A DNA stretch of 64,000 nt from Terrabacter sp. 28 (GCA_000955875.1 JYOE01000023.1:1-64000); one strand, 5' to 3'. Shown: positions 32,201 through 42,210, counted from the stretch's first letter. Translations and numbers: made by a program. Notes: a model not told the origin generated them from the sequence alone.

Positions 32201-33088
32201 GCCGCTGTTGAGGGCGATGAGCAGGTCGAGGCTCTCCTCCTGGCGCACCTCCCCCACGATGATGCGTGAGGGGCGCATGCGCAGCGCCTCCTTGACGAGG
32301 CGGCGCAGCGGCACCTCACCGGTGCCCTCGAGGCTGGGCTGGCGGCACTGCATGGACGCGACGTCGCGCTGCGGGATCTTGAGCTCGAAGACCTCTTCAC
32401 ACGTGACGATTCGCTCCCGTGGCGGGATCGCCGCCGCCAAGCAGTTGAGCAGGGTCGTCTTGCCGGCCTGCGTGCCACCCGCGACCAGGACGTTGAGGCC
32501 ACTGGCGACCGCGGCCTCGAGGAAGGTGGCCGCCTGGCGAGGCATGGTGCCGAGCCGCACGAGGTCGTCGAGGTGGTCGGCCTTGACGACGAACTTGCGG
32601 ACGTTGACCTGCCAGTGGGTCCGACTGATGTCGGGGATGACGACGTGCAGCCGGGAGCCGTCGGCGAGGGTCGCGTCGACGAAGGGGCTGGACAGGTCGA
32701 CGCGGCGGCCGCTGCTCCTCAGCATGCGCTCCACCAGGTCGCGGACGTCCTCGGCCGTGAGGATCGTGGGGGTGAGCTCGGAGATGCCCCCGCGCGCGAC
32801 GAACACCCTGCTGGGCTCGTTGATCCAGATCTCCTCGACCGTCGGGTCGTCGAAGTACTGCTGGAGCGGGCCGTAGCCGGCCACGACTGCGAGGATCGAG
32901 TGGACGGCGAGCCGCTGGTCGCCCAGCGAGGGCAGGCCCCCGTGCAGCGACCGCTCGTCGTAGTCCTGCACGGCGTCCTGCACGAGACGGCGGACGGCCT
33001 TGGCATCGCTCGCGGGGTCGAGCCCTGACCGTCGGATCAGCTCCCGGACCTCGCCCTCGACGTGGCGCACCGCTTCGTGTGTCGACAT
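32190..33088 (-). pseudogene. tadA: 5' fragment of tadA (CpaF-type pilus ATPase)
   Basis: 299 codons from ATG at 33088 to the right element junction. It contains the N-terminal domain, the P-loop VAGGTQAGKTTLLNC, ERIVTCEEVFELKI and RPSRIIVGEVRQEESLDLLI, and breaks off after ALNSGVPG, one residue before the MCTLHANSA stretch found at 23381-23731. Past the junction the frame runs about 54 codons into element DNA over the integrase start. The split protein keeps the nucleotide site but lacks the C-terminal part, so it should not power pilus assembly. Confidence 0.93.
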
Positions 33089-33342
33089 GCGTTCCCCTGA
33101 ACCCCTGTGAGTTGCTTCGCGGACATCCTGCCCGCTGTCACCGGATCTGGCGCGTCCAAGCTAGGCGCCCCGCGAGCACCCGCGCTCCGGTCATCCACAG
33201 CCGCGCCACCGCGCAACCGGCGGGCGGCGCGACACCGTAGCGTCCGGCGCCGTAGGGCGTCGCTCGCCGTCCACAGCTGTGCACGAGCCGGCAGGCGCCG
33301 GGCGAGGAAGCGCTGTGATGGTCGGGACACGAGGAGGCACAC

Positions 33343-36300
33343 GTGCGGCTGACGGTGACCGTCATCGACCCCGAGCACCTGGGCACCCGCCCCCGCCACG
33401 CCACGATCGAGGCCGCGGTCGGCACCCCGTTCGCCGAGGTGCGGACCCCGCTGGCCGCGGCCGTGGGCTGGGAGGCGGGGTCCGGCGAGCGCGCAACGTT
33501 CAGCGTCGATGGCGTCGCCGTGCGCGACGAGCACCGCGTCGGTGAGCTCCCGCTGGTCCGTGGAGCCCTGCTCACGGTGACGAGTCACGAGCCCGAGCGG
33601 CCCCGGGGGCGCGACGGACGCGCGGTGGAGCTGCGGGTGGTCAGTGGCAACGGCGCCGGACGGCTCATCCGTCTCGGCCGCGGCGGACACCTGGTGGGCC
33701 GCGCGGCCTCGGCGGACGTCCGCCTCGACGACCCCGGCGTCTCGCGAGCCCACGCCGTGGTCGACGTGAGCGCCGAGGGCGTACGCGTGCGCGACCTCGG
33801 CACGACGAACCCCTCCCGCGTCGACGGGGTCCCCTTGCCAACGGAGGGCGCGACGCTCGGCGAGGGGCAGCACCTCCGACTGGGCTCCACCACCGTGGTG
33901 CTGGGAGCCGTCGACGTGCGACCCGGTCACCACGAGATCGTCGACGGGAGGGTGCGCATCCACCGCCGGCCCCGCTTCGTCGACCCCCGCCCACCCGCGA
34001 CTGTCACGTTCCCGACGGCGCCCACGCGCCCGGAGCACGGCCGGATGCCGCTCCTCGCGTCGTCCGCGCCACTGGTGCTCTCGGCCGTGCTGGCCGTGGC
34101 GCTCTCCTCCCCCGCGCTGCTGCTCTTCGCCCTCATGTCTCCGGTGCTGCTCCTCGGGCAGTGGTGGAGCGACCGGAGGGCCGGCCGCACCACGCATCGG
34201 CGTCAGCTCAAGGAGCACGCCGCGGCGCTCAGTCAGGCGCGACGTGACCTCGAGCTGGCCGCCCGCGACGACGCGGGGAGGCGACGGCGGGAGCACCCGG
34301 ACCTCGGCCACGTGGAGGCGACCGTGCGACGGCGCGCCACGCGGCTGTGGGAGCGCCGCCCCGGCGACCCCGACCACCTCGTGCTGCGCCTCGGCACGGC
34401 GCGACAGCCGGCGCGCGTCGAGCTGCAGGGCGACGCGGTCGACGCCCTTCCCGAGGTGGACGACGTGCCGGCCCTCGTCGATCTCGGAGGGTCCGGGGTC
34501 GTCGGTATCGCCGGGCCCCGGAGGCACGCTCTGCCGCTGGCCGGTGGCCTCGCGCTGCAGGTCGCCGCGTTGCACACGCCGCGACGGCTCTCCCTGCACG
34601 TGCTGGCCGCCTCGCCCGAGACAGCCCGGGACTGGGAGTGGGCCGCCCAGCTGCCCCACGCGGCTGACGCCGACGAGGCCGCTCCGCGCATCGCGGGCGG
34701 AGCCGCCGACGTGGGCGTCCACGTCGAGGCGCTGCGCACCCTGGTGGAGAGCCGCCGCGCGGCTCGTGAGGAACGGTGGAGCATCGACACGAGCCGCACC
34801 GCGGACGTCGTGGTCGTGCTCGACGGCGCCAGCGCGCTCCGGGCCGTGCCCGGGGTCTCGGACCTGCTGGTCGACGGCCCGCCCGTCGGCCTCGCGTTTC
34901 TCTGCGTCGACGACGACGTGACCTCCCTGCCGACGGAGTCGAGGGCCGTCGTCGAGGTCGACGCGACGGGTCTGCGGGCCACGATGCGGGCTGACTCCGG
35001 TCGCCTCGACGACATCGTGCCCGACCTGCCGTCGCTGGGCTGGCTGGAAGGTGTGTGCCGCGCCATGGCGCCGCTCGTCGACGCGACCCCCGACGCCGGT
35101 TCCGTCGCCCTTCCTCGCGCGGTGTCCTTCGTCGGGCTGCACCGGCAGGCGGGCGTCGACGCCGTCACTCCCGAGGGGCTGGCCGCGTCCTGGGCGGGCG
35201 GCAGCGGAGTGCCTTCTGCCCTCGTGGGCCGCACGCCCCAGGGGGAGCTCCGCATCGATCTCGCAGCAGACGGCCCGCACGTGCTGATCGGCGGCACGAC
35301 CGGGTCGGGCAAGTCTGAGCTGCTCCAGACCCTCGTGACGGGTCTCGCCGTGACGAACCGGCCCGACGACCTCGCCTTCGTCCTCGTGGACTACAAGGGC
35401 GGGTCGGCCTTCAGCGACTGCGCCCGGCTGCCACACACCGTCGGGCTCGTCACCGATCTCGATGCGGGCCTCACCGCCCGCGCTCTCACCTCCCTCGATG
35501 CCGAGATGAAGCGCCGCGAGCGCCTGCTCGCCGAGGCGGGCGCCAAGGACCTCGACGACTTCCGTCGTGCGGCTTCCGTACGCGGGGAGCGTCCTTCGCT
35601 CGGGCGCCTCGTCATCGTCGTCGACGAGTTCAAGGCGCTCGCCGACGAGTTCCCCGACTTCGTGAGCGGACTCGTGCGGGTTGCGGCGCTGGGTCGGTCG
35701 CTCGGCCTGCACCTCGTGCTCGCCACGCAGCGCCCAGCCGGGATCGTCTCCGCCGACATGCGGGCCAACGTCGCCCTGCGCATCGCGCTGCGCGTGCGCG
35801 ACCGCAGCGACAGCGTCGACGTCATCGACGCCCCCGACGCCGCCTCCCTCGACCCCCGCTCACCCGGGAGGGCGTGGATCAGGGCCGGCGACGACGCGCT
35901 CACCCCGGTGCAGGCGGCCTACCTCGGCACGGTGCGCGAGCCGAGCACCTCCCCCGACCGGCCGCGGGTGGTCCGCCGCGACCTGCTGGCGCAGGCGACC
36001 TTTCCCGTTCTCGCGGGCGGAGCGGCCGTCGGTCCCGCGACCGAGCTGACCGCGGTCGTGGACGCCGCAGTCGCGGCCGCCGCCCGGCTGGGCATCGCTC
36101 CGGGCCCTCCCCCGTGGTTGCCGCCCCTGCCGTCGGCGCTGCCCGTCACCGCGCTGCCCGTCACCGCGCTGCCCGTCACCGCGCTGCCGGGACACTCGAC
36201 TGGTGCGTCCGGCGTGCCGCTGGGTGTGGCCGACCTCCCGTCCGAGCAGCGGCGCGAGCCGTACGTGTGGCAGGTGGGTGACGGGCAGCACCTCGGCCTC

Positions 36301-37656
36301 GCGGGCGGCCCTCGCAGCGGCCGGTCGACGACTCTCGTCGCGCTGGCTCTGGGCCTCGCACAGCGTTTCGCGCCCACCGACGTCCACGTGCACGTGCTGC
36401 AGGGCATTGCCGGCCCGTGCTCGGGCCTCCGCGACCTGCCGCACGTGGGCACCGTCGCCGACGGCACCGACGCGGCACTGTGCCGTCGGCTCATCGCGCG
36501 ACTCGGCCGCCTGGTCGACGGTGCGGTCGACGGTGAGGAGCAGCGGGCTCGCCACACGATCGTGCTCGTCGACGGATGGGACTCCCTCGAGGAGTCGCTG
36601 GGCGCAGTCGACCACGGCGCCACCGTCGACGCCCTGCACCGGCTGCTGCGTGACGGTCCCTCTGCGGGAGTGCAGTTCGTCGTGGCCGGGGGCCGGGCCG
36701 TCGTCTCGGGTCGCCTGCCGGGGCTGCTCGCGAGGAGGCTCGTCCTGCAGATGCCCGACCCGCTCGACCTCGTGCTCGCCGGCCTCACCCCGGCCCAGGT
36801 GTCGGCCGGGCGGCCAGCAGGCAGGGCCGTCGACGTGCTCACGGGACACGACGTGCAGCTGGCCCACCCCGGCGCCGGCCCGTCGGCCCGCGACACGAGC
36901 GAGGCCATCGACCGGGCGGCCCGGGCCTTGCGACCTGACACCGCCGCAGCCGGTCTTCCGTGGCAGATCAGGGCTCTGCCCGACCGGGTCGGCTCGACCC
37001 CGATGCTGGGTGGTCCCGACCATGTCGTCCTCGGTGTCGGCGGGGACGCTGCAAGCCCGCTGGCCCTCCCGCTCGGGACGGTGCGTCGCCTGCTGGTCGC
37101 CGGTCCCGGCCGGTCCGGGCGCTCGTCCGCGCTGGTCACCATCGGCGAGGCGCTCGTGGCCCGCGGACGATCCGTGCTCACCGTCTGCCCCCGCCGCTCA
37201 CCCCTCTCGGACTGGGCCAGGGCGCAGGGGCTGCCCCACCTCTCGCAGCACGACGCCGCCGAGCTGGTGGCGGCTCGCCGGCCCGATCCCGACCTGTGCC
37301 TCCTCGTCGACGACGCGGAGGCCGTCGACGGCAGCCCCGTCGAGGCCGCGCTCGTCGAGGCCACCCGCCTCGTCGACCCCACCCACGGACTCGTCGCCGT
37401 CGGCGCAGACCTCGCCCGGGCCAACGCGGGGTTCCGGGGGCTCGTCCCGGAGGTCGCGCGCGACGGGTGCGGCCTGCTGCTCCAGCCCAGCACGCCCACC
37501 GACGGCGACGTGCTCGGGACGCGCCTCGACGTGCCGGTCGCGCGCAGGCCCGGGCGCGGCTACCTCGTGCTCGACGGCGCCGCCGAGCCGGTGCAGGTCG
37601 GCCTGACGGGCCTCGTGACGACTCCGCTCACCCGCGAGCCGGCACTGCCGGTCTGA
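33343..37656 (+). CDS. EssC/EccC-like FHA-FtsK/SpoIIIE ATPase
   Basis: 1437 residues with a GTG start and GAGGAGG upstream. Order: ubiquitin-like N-terminus (about 1-80), FHA domain (about 95-180, LVGRAASADVRLDDPGVSRA), two membrane helices (about 240-275), then three FtsK-type ATPase modules with P-loops at about 650 (GGTTGSGKSE), 988 (GPRSGRSTT) and 1253 (GPGRSGRSS); the first has Walker B LVIVVDEFKAL and looks active, the other two are degenerate. This is the layout of the EssC motor of type VII secretion. No WXG100 substrate or other T7SS gene is in the window. Divergent from tadA across a 254-base gap. Confidence 0.88.
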   Translation: MRLTVTVIDPEHLGTRPRHATIEAAVGTPFAEVRTPLAAAVGWEAGSGERATFSVDGVAVRDEHRVGELPLVRGALLTVTSHEPERPRGRDGRAVELRVVSGNGAGRLIRLGRGGHLVGRAASADVRLDDPGVSRAHAVVDVSAEGVRVRDLGTTNPSRVDGVPLPTEGATLGEGQHLRLGSTTVVLGAVDVRPGHHEIVDGRVRIHRRPRFVDPRPPATVTFPTAPTRPEHGRMPLLASSAPLVLSAVLAVALSSPALLLFALMSPVLLLGQWWSDRRAGRTTHRRQLKEHAAALSQARRDLELAARDDAGRRRREHPDLGHVEATVRRRATRLWERRPGDPDHLVLRLGTARQPARVELQGDAVDALPEVDDVPALVDLGGSGVVGIAGPRRHALPLAGGLALQVAALHTPRRLSLHVLAASPETARDWEWAAQLPHAADADEAAPRIAGGAADVGVHVEALRTLVESRRAAREERWSIDTSRTADVVVVLDGASALRAVPGVSDLLVDGPPVGLAFLCVDDDVTSLPTESRAVVEVDATGLRATMRADSGRLDDIVPDLPSLGWLEGVCRAMAPLVDATPDAGSVALPRAVSFVGLHRQAGVDAVTPEGLAASWAGGSGVPSALVGRTPQGELRIDLAADGPHVLIGGTTGSGKSELLQTLVTGLAVTNRPDDLAFVLVDYKGGSAFSDCARLPHTVGLVTDLDAGLTARALTSLDAEMKRRERLLAEAGAKDLDDFRRAASVRGERPSLGRLVIVVDEFKALADEFPDFVSGLVRVAALGRSLGLHLVLATQRPAGIVSADMRANVALRIALRVRDRSDSVDVIDAPDAASLDPRSPGRAWIRAGDDALTPVQAAYLGTVREPSTSPDRPRVVRRDLLAQATFPVLAGGAAVGPATELTAVVDAAVAAAARLGIAPGPPPWLPPLPSALPVTALPVTALPVTALPGHSTGASGVPLGVADLPSEQRREPYVWQVGDGQHLGLAGGPRSGRSTTLVALALGLAQRFAPTDVHVHVLQGIAGPCSGLRDLPHVGTVADGTDAALCRRLIARLGRLVDGAVDGEEQRARHTIVLVDGWDSLEESLGAVDHGATVDALHRLLRDGPSAGVQFVVAGGRAVVSGRLPGLLARRLVLQMPDPLDLVLAGLTPAQVSAGRPAGRAVDVLTGHDVQLAHPGAGPSARDTSEAIDRAARALRPDTAAAGLPWQIRALPDRVGSTPMLGGPDHVVLGVGGDAASPLALPLGTVRRLLVAGPGRSGRSSALVTIGEALVARGRSVLTVCPRRSPLSDWARAQGLPHLSQHDAAELVAARRPDPDLCLLVDDAEAVDGSPVEAALVEATRLVDPTHGLVAVGADLARANAGFRGLVPEVARDGCGLLLQPSTPTDGDVLGTRLDVPVARRPGRGYLVLDGAAEPVQVGLTGLVTTPLTREPALPV
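36136..36188 (+). repeat. 15-bp tandem repeat in the EssC-like gene
   Basis: GCGCTGCCCGTCACC occurs three times head to tail (36136-36180) with a partial fourth copy, encoding ALPVT repeats in the linker between the first and second ATPase modules. In-frame, so length can vary. Confidence 0.88.
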
Positions 37657-37730
37657 GGAGCGAGCATCCCCGCCGCCGGGGGTGCGGCTCTGCCAGTGTT
37701 CTCCCAACACCCGGCCCGAGGAGGACCACC

Positions 37731-38681
37731 ATGCCGCGCCGTGCCCGAGAGATCACCCTGCGCTTCCTCGCGGCCCCGACCGACGCCGGCTACTCCGGCA
37801 CCGTGGGCGGCGGCCGCGTGCTCGAGTGGATCGACAAGGCCGGCTACGCGGCGGCCGCGGGATGGAGCGGCACCTACAGCGTCACGGCATACGTCGGCAA
37901 CGTGCGCTTCTCACGCCCGGTCGAGGTCGGCGACCTCGTCGAGGCCACCGCGCGGGTCGTCCACACCGGCACGACGAGCATGCACATCCACGTGACGGTC
38001 GCCGCGGGCAACCCCAAGGAGGTCGACCTGCAGCCGACGACCGACTGCATCATGGTCTTCGTCGCCGTCGACGAGAACGGCAGGCCGATCCCCGTGCCGC
38101 AGCTCGTCGCCGAGGACGACCACGACCGGGAGTGGCAGCAGAGCGCCGTCAAGCGGATCGCCCTGCGCAGCGAGATCGCCGACGCGATGGCGGCCCAGAC
38201 CTACAGCGACGCCGGCACCGCCCCACGCGTCGTGCTGCGCTTCCTCGCCGCCCCGACCGACGTCAACTGGGGCGGCAAGGTGCACGGCGGCATCGTCATG
38301 CGCTGGATCGACGAGGCCGCCCACGTGCTCGCCACGCAGTGGACGGGGTCGGCTGCCAACGTCGCGGTCTACGCCGGTGGCGTGCGCTTCTACCGCCCGC
38401 TCCGCATCGGCCACGTCGTCGAGGTCGAGGCCAGGCTGCTGCTGACCGGAACGTCGAGCATGCACGTCAGCGTCCACGTGCGCTCGGGCGACCCCGCCAC
38501 GGGCGAGCTCGCCCTCACCACCCACTCGCTCATCGTCTTCGTCCCGCTCGACGACGACGGCAACGCCGTGCCCGCCAAGCCGTGGACCCCGGTGAGCGAG
38601 GAGGACGTCGCCCTGCGCGACCACGCCCTCGCGCTGGTGCAGATGCGCAACAGGGTCGACGCCGAGCGTCACATCCCCTGA
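37731..38681 (+). CDS. double-hotdog acyl-CoA thioesterase
   Basis: 316 residues made of two hotdog halves. Each opens with LRFLAAPTD and has GGxVxxWIDxA (VGGGRVLEWIDKAGY in half one, VHGGIVMRWIDEAAH in half two) and later VTxxVxxVxFxRP (GGVRFYRPLRIGHVVEVEAR). This is the acyl-CoA hydrolase pattern, with the catalytic Asp in WIDEA of the second half. It should hydrolyse medium- or long-chain acyl-CoA in the cytoplasm. GAGGAGG lies 7 bases upstream of the ATG. The 3' end overlaps the convergent glycosyltransferase gene by 13 bases. Confidence 0.88.
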   Translation: MPRRAREITLRFLAAPTDAGYSGTVGGGRVLEWIDKAGYAAAAGWSGTYSVTAYVGNVRFSRPVEVGDLVEATARVVHTGTTSMHIHVTVAAGNPKEVDLQPTTDCIMVFVAVDENGRPIPVPQLVAEDDHDREWQQSAVKRIALRSEIADAMAAQTYSDAGTAPRVVLRFLAAPTDVNWGGKVHGGIVMRWIDEAAHVLATQWTGSAANVAVYAGGVRFYRPLRIGHVVEVEARLLLTGTSSMHVSVHVRSGDPATGELALTTHSLIVFVPLDDDGNAVPAKPWTPVSEEDVALRDHALALVQMRNRVDAERHIP

Positions 38682-39853
38682 GTGGCGAGGCGTTCGACGG
38701 CGGGGACGACCTCGGAGACGTCGGGCAACGCGTCGATCTGGTCGGCCAGGGCACCGGCGGCAGCGCGCGACCCGTCGTCGCCCAGCACCCGCTCGACGGC
38801 CGCCGCGAGCTCGGTCACGGCGTCCGTGCGACCACCGAGCCGGACGCCCGCGCCGGCCTGCTCGATCCGGGCGGCGTTGACCTCCTGGTCGGCCGCGAAG
38901 AGCGGCACGACCACCTGGGGCACCCCGGCCGCGAGGGCGGCCATCGTCGTCCCGAAGCCACCGTGTCCGACCATCGCCCCCACGAGCGGCATGACGTCCT
39001 CCTGCGGCCACCACTTGGCGACGTACGCGTTGGCCGGCCAGGGGTGCAGCGACTTCGGTTCGCCGGCCTGCCCGGTCGTGAGGAGCACGCGCACCGGCAG
39101 GCCTGCGAGGGCGTCGAGCGACCCACGGAACACGGTGCCGAGCTCGGCGAAGCCGGCCGTCACCGAACCGAACGAGACGTAGACCAGCGGCTGGTCGGGG
39201 TCGCCCCAGGTCGCCGGCAGCGAGCCCGTTCGGCTCCGGGCCGACCCGTTGCGGAACCGCACGACCGCAGCGCGTGACTCGGCAGGCGCTGCGGAGCCGG
39301 CGTCGTCGAGCCCGGCGGGCACCGACGTGAAGACACGGGCCGTCGCCGCGGCGGCGGTGCACGTGCCTGCGGGCAGGCCCACGATCTCGTCCAGCTCGCC
39401 CAGTGGCTCGTCGAGCTGCTCCCCCACCCACTCCCGCATCCGGCCCATCCCGATCGCCACCTCGGCGTGCGGCACCCCCGCACGCTCGGCCGCCGCGAGC
39501 GACCCGAACTCGCACGGCTCTCGCAGCACGACGTCAGGGCGCCACTCGTCGACGAGGTCGCGCACCCTCGGGAGGGCCGACTGGGCGTCGAGACGGCCGA
39601 AGACGTCGCGCACGACGGTGAGGTTGGCGAGCTCGGGCGACACGGACGAGAGACCGGCGAACACCGCACCCATGACCGCTGGGTCGACGTCGTCGAACGG
39701 GGCGTGGTCCAGGCCGGCGCGGGCCACGTGGCTCGCGAAGGACTCCGGTGCGGCCACGCGTACCTCGTGACCGGCCGCCGCACACGCCCGCGCGAGCGGC
39801 ACCATCGGCATGAAGTGACCAGTGCCTGCCGTCGTCGAGAACAGGACGCGCAT
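38669..39853 (-). CDS. GT1-family (UGT/macrolide-type) glycosyltransferase
   Basis: 394 residues in two Rossmann halves. N-terminus MRVLFSTTAGTGHFMPMVPL; C-terminal donor-binding motif VGHGGFGTTMAALAAGVPQV with PLFAADQEVNAARI. This is the MGT/UGT type (GT-B fold) that transfers sugars from nucleotide donors to small acceptors such as macrolides, terpenes or lipids. Single gene, convergent with the thioesterase. The substrate cannot be told from the sequence. Confidence 0.88.
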   Translation of the reverse strand: MRVLFSTTAGTGHFMPMVPLARACAAAGHEVRVAAPESFASHVARAGLDHAPFDDVDPAVMGAVFAGLSSVSPELANLTVVRDVFGRLDAQSALPRVRDLVDEWRPDVVLREPCEFGSLAAAERAGVPHAEVAIGMGRMREWVGEQLDEPLGELDEIVGLPAGTCTAAAATARVFTSVPAGLDDAGSAAPAESRAAVVRFRNGSARSRTGSLPATWGDPDQPLVYVSFGSVTAGFAELGTVFRGSLDALAGLPVRVLLTTGQAGEPKSLHPWPANAYVAKWWPQEDVMPLVGAMVGHGGFGTTMAALAAGVPQVVVPLFAADQEVNAARIEQAGAGVRLGGRTDAVTELAAAVERVLGDDGSRAAAGALADQIDALPDVSEVVPAVERLATQGM

Positions 39854-40025
39854 GGCTCAGGGTCGCACCGTGGGGCAGGGTCGCGGGCCCGAAGCGGTCA
39901 CGCGGAGTTCACCGGATGGCCACCGCAGGAGCACCGGCGAGCGACCGCGCGAGCCCTAGCGTCACGAGCGGTCCGCGTGGTGCCGAACCCGCGCCCCCCG
40001 ACCCACCCGCACAAGGAGCACTCAC

Positions 40026-42101
40026 ATGACCCCCAGGCTTCTGCCCCTGGTCGCGACGCCGCGCCACGGCTCGCGCAGCCGTATGACGTGTCACTACCGC
40101 TGCAACGACGCGTGCGACGCGCCCGTGCCGAACCAGTCCGACAACCCCAGGATGCGCGACCTCGTCGAGGGTGCCCTCGCCCGCCGGTCGGTCCTCAAGG
40201 GAGGCCTCGGTGCCGGAGCCCTCGTCGTCGGCGGCCTCACGGGCGTCGCAGCCGCGGCTCCGGCGGCCGCTGCAACCACGGCTGCCCCCACGCCTGCAGC
40301 CGCCGGCGCCGCCGCGGGCCGCACGCGAGACGTCGGCCGCGCCGCGTTCACGCCCGTCGCCCCGAACCGTGCGGACGCGGTGACCAACGCGCCGCAGTTC
40401 ACGCACAACGTCGTCATCCGCTGGGGTGACCCGGTCGAGGCCGGCGCGCCGCGCTTCGACGTGCACGCGCAGACGCCCGAGGCGCAGGCCCTGCAGTTCG
40501 GCTACAACAACGACTACGTCGGCGTGCTGCCGCTCAGCGGCCGCAGCGCCCTGCTCGTGACCAACCACGAGTACACCGACGAGAACCTCATGTTCCCGAC
40601 GGGCGAGTACGACGACGCGACGATCAAGAAGATCGCGATGGCGGCCCACGGCATGGCTGTCGTCACCATCGAGCGCGGCCGCGCCAAGGGCTCGTGGATC
40701 CGCTCGGACCACCGCCGCGCGAAGCACAACCGCCGCCTCACCGTGCACACCGAGTTCGCCTTCCGCGGCCCGGCGGCCGGGCACGAGCTGCTCCGCACGG
40801 CCGCCGACCCGACCGGCACCCGCGTGCTCGGCACCTTCGGCAACTGCGCCGGCGGCACGACCCCGTGGGGCACGGTCCTGTCGGGCGAGGAGAACTTCAA
40901 CGGCTACTTCGACGCCTCCGGCCCGGTCGACGCCGCGAACGCGACCTCGTTCAAGCGCTACGGCCTCGCCACCGCGGCCGCGACGAACCGCGGCTGGTCC
41001 AGCGTCGACGAGCGCTTCGACCTCGCGAAGCACCCGCACGAGGCCTACCGCTTCGGCTGGGTCGTCGAGGTCGACCCCTACGAGCCCGGCTCGACACCGG
41101 TCAAGCAGACGATGCTCGGTCGCTTCAAGCACGAGGGCGCGAACGTCACGATCTCCGACGACGGCCACGCGGTGGCGTACATGGGCGACGACGAGCGCGG
41201 CGACTACCTCTACAAGTTCGTCTCGGCCGACCGCTTCCGCACGGGTGACTCACGTTCGGCCCGCACCCACAACAAGGCGCTCCTGACGAAGGGCACGCTC
41301 TACGTCGCGAAGTTCGTCGGTGACGGGGCCGGCGACGGCGAGTTCGACGGTGCCGGCACCTGGGTCGCCCTGACGTCCGACACGACCTCGTTCGTCCCCG
41401 GCATGAGCGTCGCCGAGGTGCTGGTCAACACGCGCCTCGCCGCCGACACCGTCGGCCCGACGAAGATGGACCGTCCGGAGGACGTCGAGCCCAACCCGGT
41501 CAACGGCAAGATCTACGCCGCCCTGACCAACAACTCCGACCGCGGTGTGAAGTACCCGACCGACGAGACCAACCCGCTCGCCTCGAGCATGGTCCGCTCG
41601 GCCCTCGGCGCCCCGCTGACGAGCAAGTCGGGCAACCGCAACGGGTACGTCCTCGAGCTCACCGAGCTCGGGAACGACCACACCGCAACGAAGTTCACGT
41701 GGGACCTCTTCCTCGTCTGCGGTGACCCCGAGGCCCCCGAGACCTACTTCGCCGGCTACGACAAATCGAAGGTCAGCCCGATCAGCTGCCCCGACAACGT
41801 CGCCTTCGACGCGGTCGGCAACCTCTGGATCTCGACCGACGGCAACGTGCTCGGCTCGAACGACGGTCTCTTCCGCGTGCCCGTCTCGGGCCCCGACCGC
41901 GGCAGGGTCGAGCAGTTCCTCACCGTGCCCTTCGGCGCCGAGACCTGCGGCCCGCTCGTCACCGAGGACCAGCTGTCCGTCTTCATCGCGGTCCAGCACC
42001 CCGGCGAGACCGACGGCGCCACCTTCGAGACGCCGTCGAGCACGTGGCCGCACACCGACGGCTTCCCGCGCCCGAGCGTCGTCGTCTCCTACCGCAGGTG
42101 A
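40026..42101 (+). CDS. PhoX-family alkaline phosphatase
   Basis: 691 residues. An N-terminal segment with CHYRCNDAC precedes a twin-arginine signal (ARRSVLKGGLGAGALVVGG, RR at 53-54), so it is exported folded. The catalytic domain follows the PhoX pattern (NHEYTDENLMFPTGEY, GTVLSGEENFNGYF, MGDDERGDYLYKFVSA, RPEDVEPNP, CPDNVAFDAVGNLWISTDGN), with the acidic residues that bind calcium and iron in PhoX. It should release phosphate outside the cell. AAGGAG precedes the ATG at 40026. Confidence 0.93.
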   Translation: MTPRLLPLVATPRHGSRSRMTCHYRCNDACDAPVPNQSDNPRMRDLVEGALARRSVLKGGLGAGALVVGGLTGVAAAAPAAAATTAAPTPAAAGAAAGRTRDVGRAAFTPVAPNRADAVTNAPQFTHNVVIRWGDPVEAGAPRFDVHAQTPEAQALQFGYNNDYVGVLPLSGRSALLVTNHEYTDENLMFPTGEYDDATIKKIAMAAHGMAVVTIERGRAKGSWIRSDHRRAKHNRRLTVHTEFAFRGPAAGHELLRTAADPTGTRVLGTFGNCAGGTTPWGTVLSGEENFNGYFDASGPVDAANATSFKRYGLATAAATNRGWSSVDERFDLAKHPHEAYRFGWVVEVDPYEPGSTPVKQTMLGRFKHEGANVTISDDGHAVAYMGDDERGDYLYKFVSADRFRTGDSRSARTHNKALLTKGTLYVAKFVGDGAGDGEFDGAGTWVALTSDTTSFVPGMSVAEVLVNTRLAADTVGPTKMDRPEDVEPNPVNGKIYAALTNNSDRGVKYPTDETNPLASSMVRSALGAPLTSKSGNRNGYVLELTELGNDHTATKFTWDLFLVCGDPEAPETYFAGYDKSKVSPISCPDNVAFDAVGNLWISTDGNVLGSNDGLFRVPVSGPDRGRVEQFLTVPFGAETCGPLVTEDQLSVFIAVQHPGETDGATFETPSSTWPHTDGFPRPSVVVSYRR

Positions 42102-42130
42102 GCCCCCGCTCCCGGCTCGCCTGACCGCGG

Positions 42131-42164
42131 AGGGCCCGGCACCTCACGGGGGGTGTCGGGCCTT
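42131..42164. terminator. hairpin between convergent phoX-like and glycosylase genes
   Basis: AGGGCCCGGCACC pairs with GGTGTCGGGCCTT with one wobble, across a 6-base loop. Shared by both convergent transcripts. Confidence 0.6.
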
Positions 42165-42210
42165 CGCACGCCCGGTGACGTATGCCGCCTGGTCGCGTAT
42201 GCCGCCCGGG

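Noticed and set aside
32027..32502. Upstream extension of the integrase frame and fusion tail of tadA as real proteins
   Set aside because: The integrase frame above 32169 is out-of-frame tadA sequence, and the tadA tail below 32190 is out-of-frame integrase sequence.
33037..35712. Minus-strand frame of 891 codons
   Set aside because: Antisense shadow of the EssC-like gene; no domain pattern.
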